Source: Snuella lapsa (GTDB lineage: Bacteria; Bacteroidota; Bacteroidia; Flavobacteriales; Flavobacteriaceae). Taken from it: a stretch of DNA of 64,000 bases. The translations under genes and the position numbers were made by a program. The stretch is from positions 62,001-126,000 of the forward strand of contig NZ_BAABCY010000076.1 of assembly GCF_039539345.1 (NCBI RefSeq), written 5' to 3'. Shown one piece after another: positions 62,949-64,000 of this stretch (positions within the stretch are counted from its first letter, which is position 1; every line of letters begins with the position of its first letter). The notes under the pieces are model-generated. The model did no database searches. It was not told where the DNA came from and saw only the letters and a program-made list of their open reading frames with translations.

Positions 62949-63401
62949 ATGACAAAAATCCTAATGGTATGCTTGGGCAACATATGTCGCTCACCATTAG
63001 CAGAAGGTATACTGCGTTCTAAACTCCCATACAATAAATTTACCATCGATTCTGCTGGCACAGCAAATTATCACACCGGTAATCCACCAGACAAACGCTC
63101 TGTCGCTATAGCTAAAAAATACGGACTAGACATATCCAACCTTAGAGGAAGACAGTTTAGCGCATTGGATTTTGAAAGGTTTGACATAATTTACGTTATG
63201 GACGAATCTAATTACAACAATGTTATCTCGCTTGCCAAAAACCAGGAAGATATTGACAAGGTAAAAATGATTTTAAACGAAATCTACCCTAACCAAAGTT
63301 ATAGCGTACCGGATCCTTATTACGGCGGCAATGATGGCTTTGAAAACGTCTATAAAATGTTGGACGAAGCTTGTTCTATAATTGCAGAAGCATTGCTTTA
63401 A
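62949..63401 (+). CDS. Low-molecular-weight protein tyrosine phosphatase
   Basis: 150 residues. The phosphate loop is CLGNICRSP (C-x5-R) at residues 8-16 and the acid is in DPYYGG near 120. The family removes phosphate from tyrosine or arginine residues of proteins, in many cases regulating exopolysaccharide production. It lies between dnaA and the RsmI-like gene, which is a frequent order in flavobacteria. Confidence 0.93.
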   Translation: MTKILMVCLGNICRSPLAEGILRSKLPYNKFTIDSAGTANYHTGNPPDKRSVAIAKKYGLDISNLRGRQFSALDFERFDIIYVMDESNYNNVISLAKNQEDIDKVKMILNEIYPNQSYSVPDPYYGGNDGFENVYKMLDEACSIIAEALL

Positions 63402-63459
63402 ACAATATATACTACAATAATATTTAGTATTTTTAACTTCAAAACATTTAACAACGAAT

Positions 63460-64000
63460 ATGAGTTCAGTTCAAGGAAGCCTATATCTTATACCTACAAC
63501 ACTAGGAGCAAATGAACCATTGGAAGTATTACCGATTTCTGTAAAAAAAGTCATTGAACAGACAAACATTTATATTGTTGAAAACGAAAAGACAGCAAGG
63601 CGATTTATAAAAAAAATAAGTTCTGGCAAGTCGCAATCTGCCCTAGAAATGTTTCATTTAAATAAATTCACAGACATAAGCGAACTACCTAGCTTTCTCG
63701 AACCATGCTCCAAGGGGCTAAACGTAGGACTCATTTCGGAAGCTGGATGCCCAGGGGTGGCCGATCCAGGGGCGGACATCGTAAAATTAGCGCATCAAAA
63801 AAACATCAAGGTCATTCCTCTTGTTGGGCCATCGTCCATACTCATGGCTATGATGTGTTCGGGCATGAATGGGCAAAACTTTGCTTTTAATGGCTACTTA
63901 CCCATAGATAAATCCGAAAGAAAAAAAGAGATTAAACGCCTTGAGCGCATTTCTTCTGAACGCAATCAATCTCAAATTTTTATTGAGACCCCTTATAGAA
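63460..64000 (+). CDS. RsmI-like SAM-dependent methyltransferase, truncated by the window end
   Basis: The ATG at 63460 opens a frame that runs 180 codons to the right edge without a stop. The translation begins MSSVQGSLYLIPTTLG, then has LISEAGCPGVADPGADIV, VIPLVGPSSILMAMM and FNGYLPIDKSERKKEI, matching the tetrapyrrole-methylase fold of the RsmI family. RsmI methylates a cytidine ribose in 16S rRNA; flavobacteria carry this short form whose exact target is uncertain. The C-terminal part is missing here. Confidence 0.88.
   Translation, partial: MSSVQGSLYLIPTTLGANEPLEVLPISVKKVIEQTNIYIVENEKTARRFIKKISSGKSQSALEMFHLNKFTDISELPSFLEPCSKGLNVGLISEAGCPGVADPGADIVKLAHQKNIKVIPLVGPSSILMAMMCSGMNGQNFAFNGYLPIDKSERKKEIKRLERISSERNQSQIFIETPYR

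Noticed and set aside
63705..63890. A 61-codon open frame near the right end
   Set aside because: It lies in another frame inside the RsmI-like gene that starts at 63460.

Overview
This 64 kb window looks like chromosome from a marine-type member of the Flavobacteriaceae (Bacteroidota). The evidence is low GC, many promoter-like TAnnTTTG boxes of the Bacteroidota -7 type, no obvious Shine-Dalgarno sites, and several families typical of the group: PorD of type IX secretion, DUF4199, DUF5916, DUF6146, DUF6787, DUF6913, a YbbR-like protein, the omega-like RpoZ and TIGR02757. I see no rRNA, tRNA, CRISPR array, prophage or transposase. About 58 genes cover nearly all of the window. Most are housekeeping genes, with a small sulfated-glycan cluster and a few lineage-specific units.

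Layout. 0-5 kb: DUF4199 end, polyprenyl-phosphate glycosyltransferase, phosphohexomutase, MsbA-type ABC exporter. 5.4-7 kb: ECF sigma factor, a membrane protein with a duplicated 20-residue motif, and a Spy/CpxP-like periplasmic protein. 7-15.3 kb: Ycf48-like lipoprotein, RsmB-type methyltransferase, FMN reductase, fructosamine kinase, PurL, AraC regulator. 15.5-21.8 kb: GH20 hexosaminidase and two formylglycine sulfatases, with a degenerate repeat element between the divergent sulfatase genes. 22-26.7 kb: DUF6146, DUF6787, a small His/Cys protein and a TonB receptor with a His/Asp/Glu-rich loop (candidate metal uptake), then FolE. 27-35.6 kb: DUF5916 barrel, LolD-type ATPase, TIGR02757, S10 and M61 peptidases, GT2. 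35.7-39.8 kb: BatA/VWA protein, a dihydroorotase-like protein lacking its metal ligands, a small membrane protein and an esterase.

39.9-52.3 kb is almost all on the minus strand: a response regulator/histidine kinase pair; CoaE, YbbR and GT2; FabI; the bamD-rpoZ-coaBC-porD-recN operon; DUF6913 and dapA. 52.7-54.7 kb holds two related polytopic membrane proteins flanking a DoxX gene, and the two share a nearly identical upstream element. 54.8-58.2 kb: LigA, PrmC, GNAT. 58.2-60.9 kb: LEA lipoprotein, RibD, HAD and IMPACT operon. 60.9-64 kb: a thioesterase, then dnaA, a low-molecular-weight phosphatase and a truncated RsmI-like methyltransferase.

The observations most worth following up are: the shared promoter element of the two paralogous membrane genes; a four-copy heptamer repeat abutting the fabI -7 box; TTAACA repeats next to the kinase promoter; non-ATG start codons lying inside TAnnTTTG boxes; the inverted repeat before the metal-type TonB receptor; the ligand-less dihydroorotase; and the duplicated motif in the putative anti-sigma protein.
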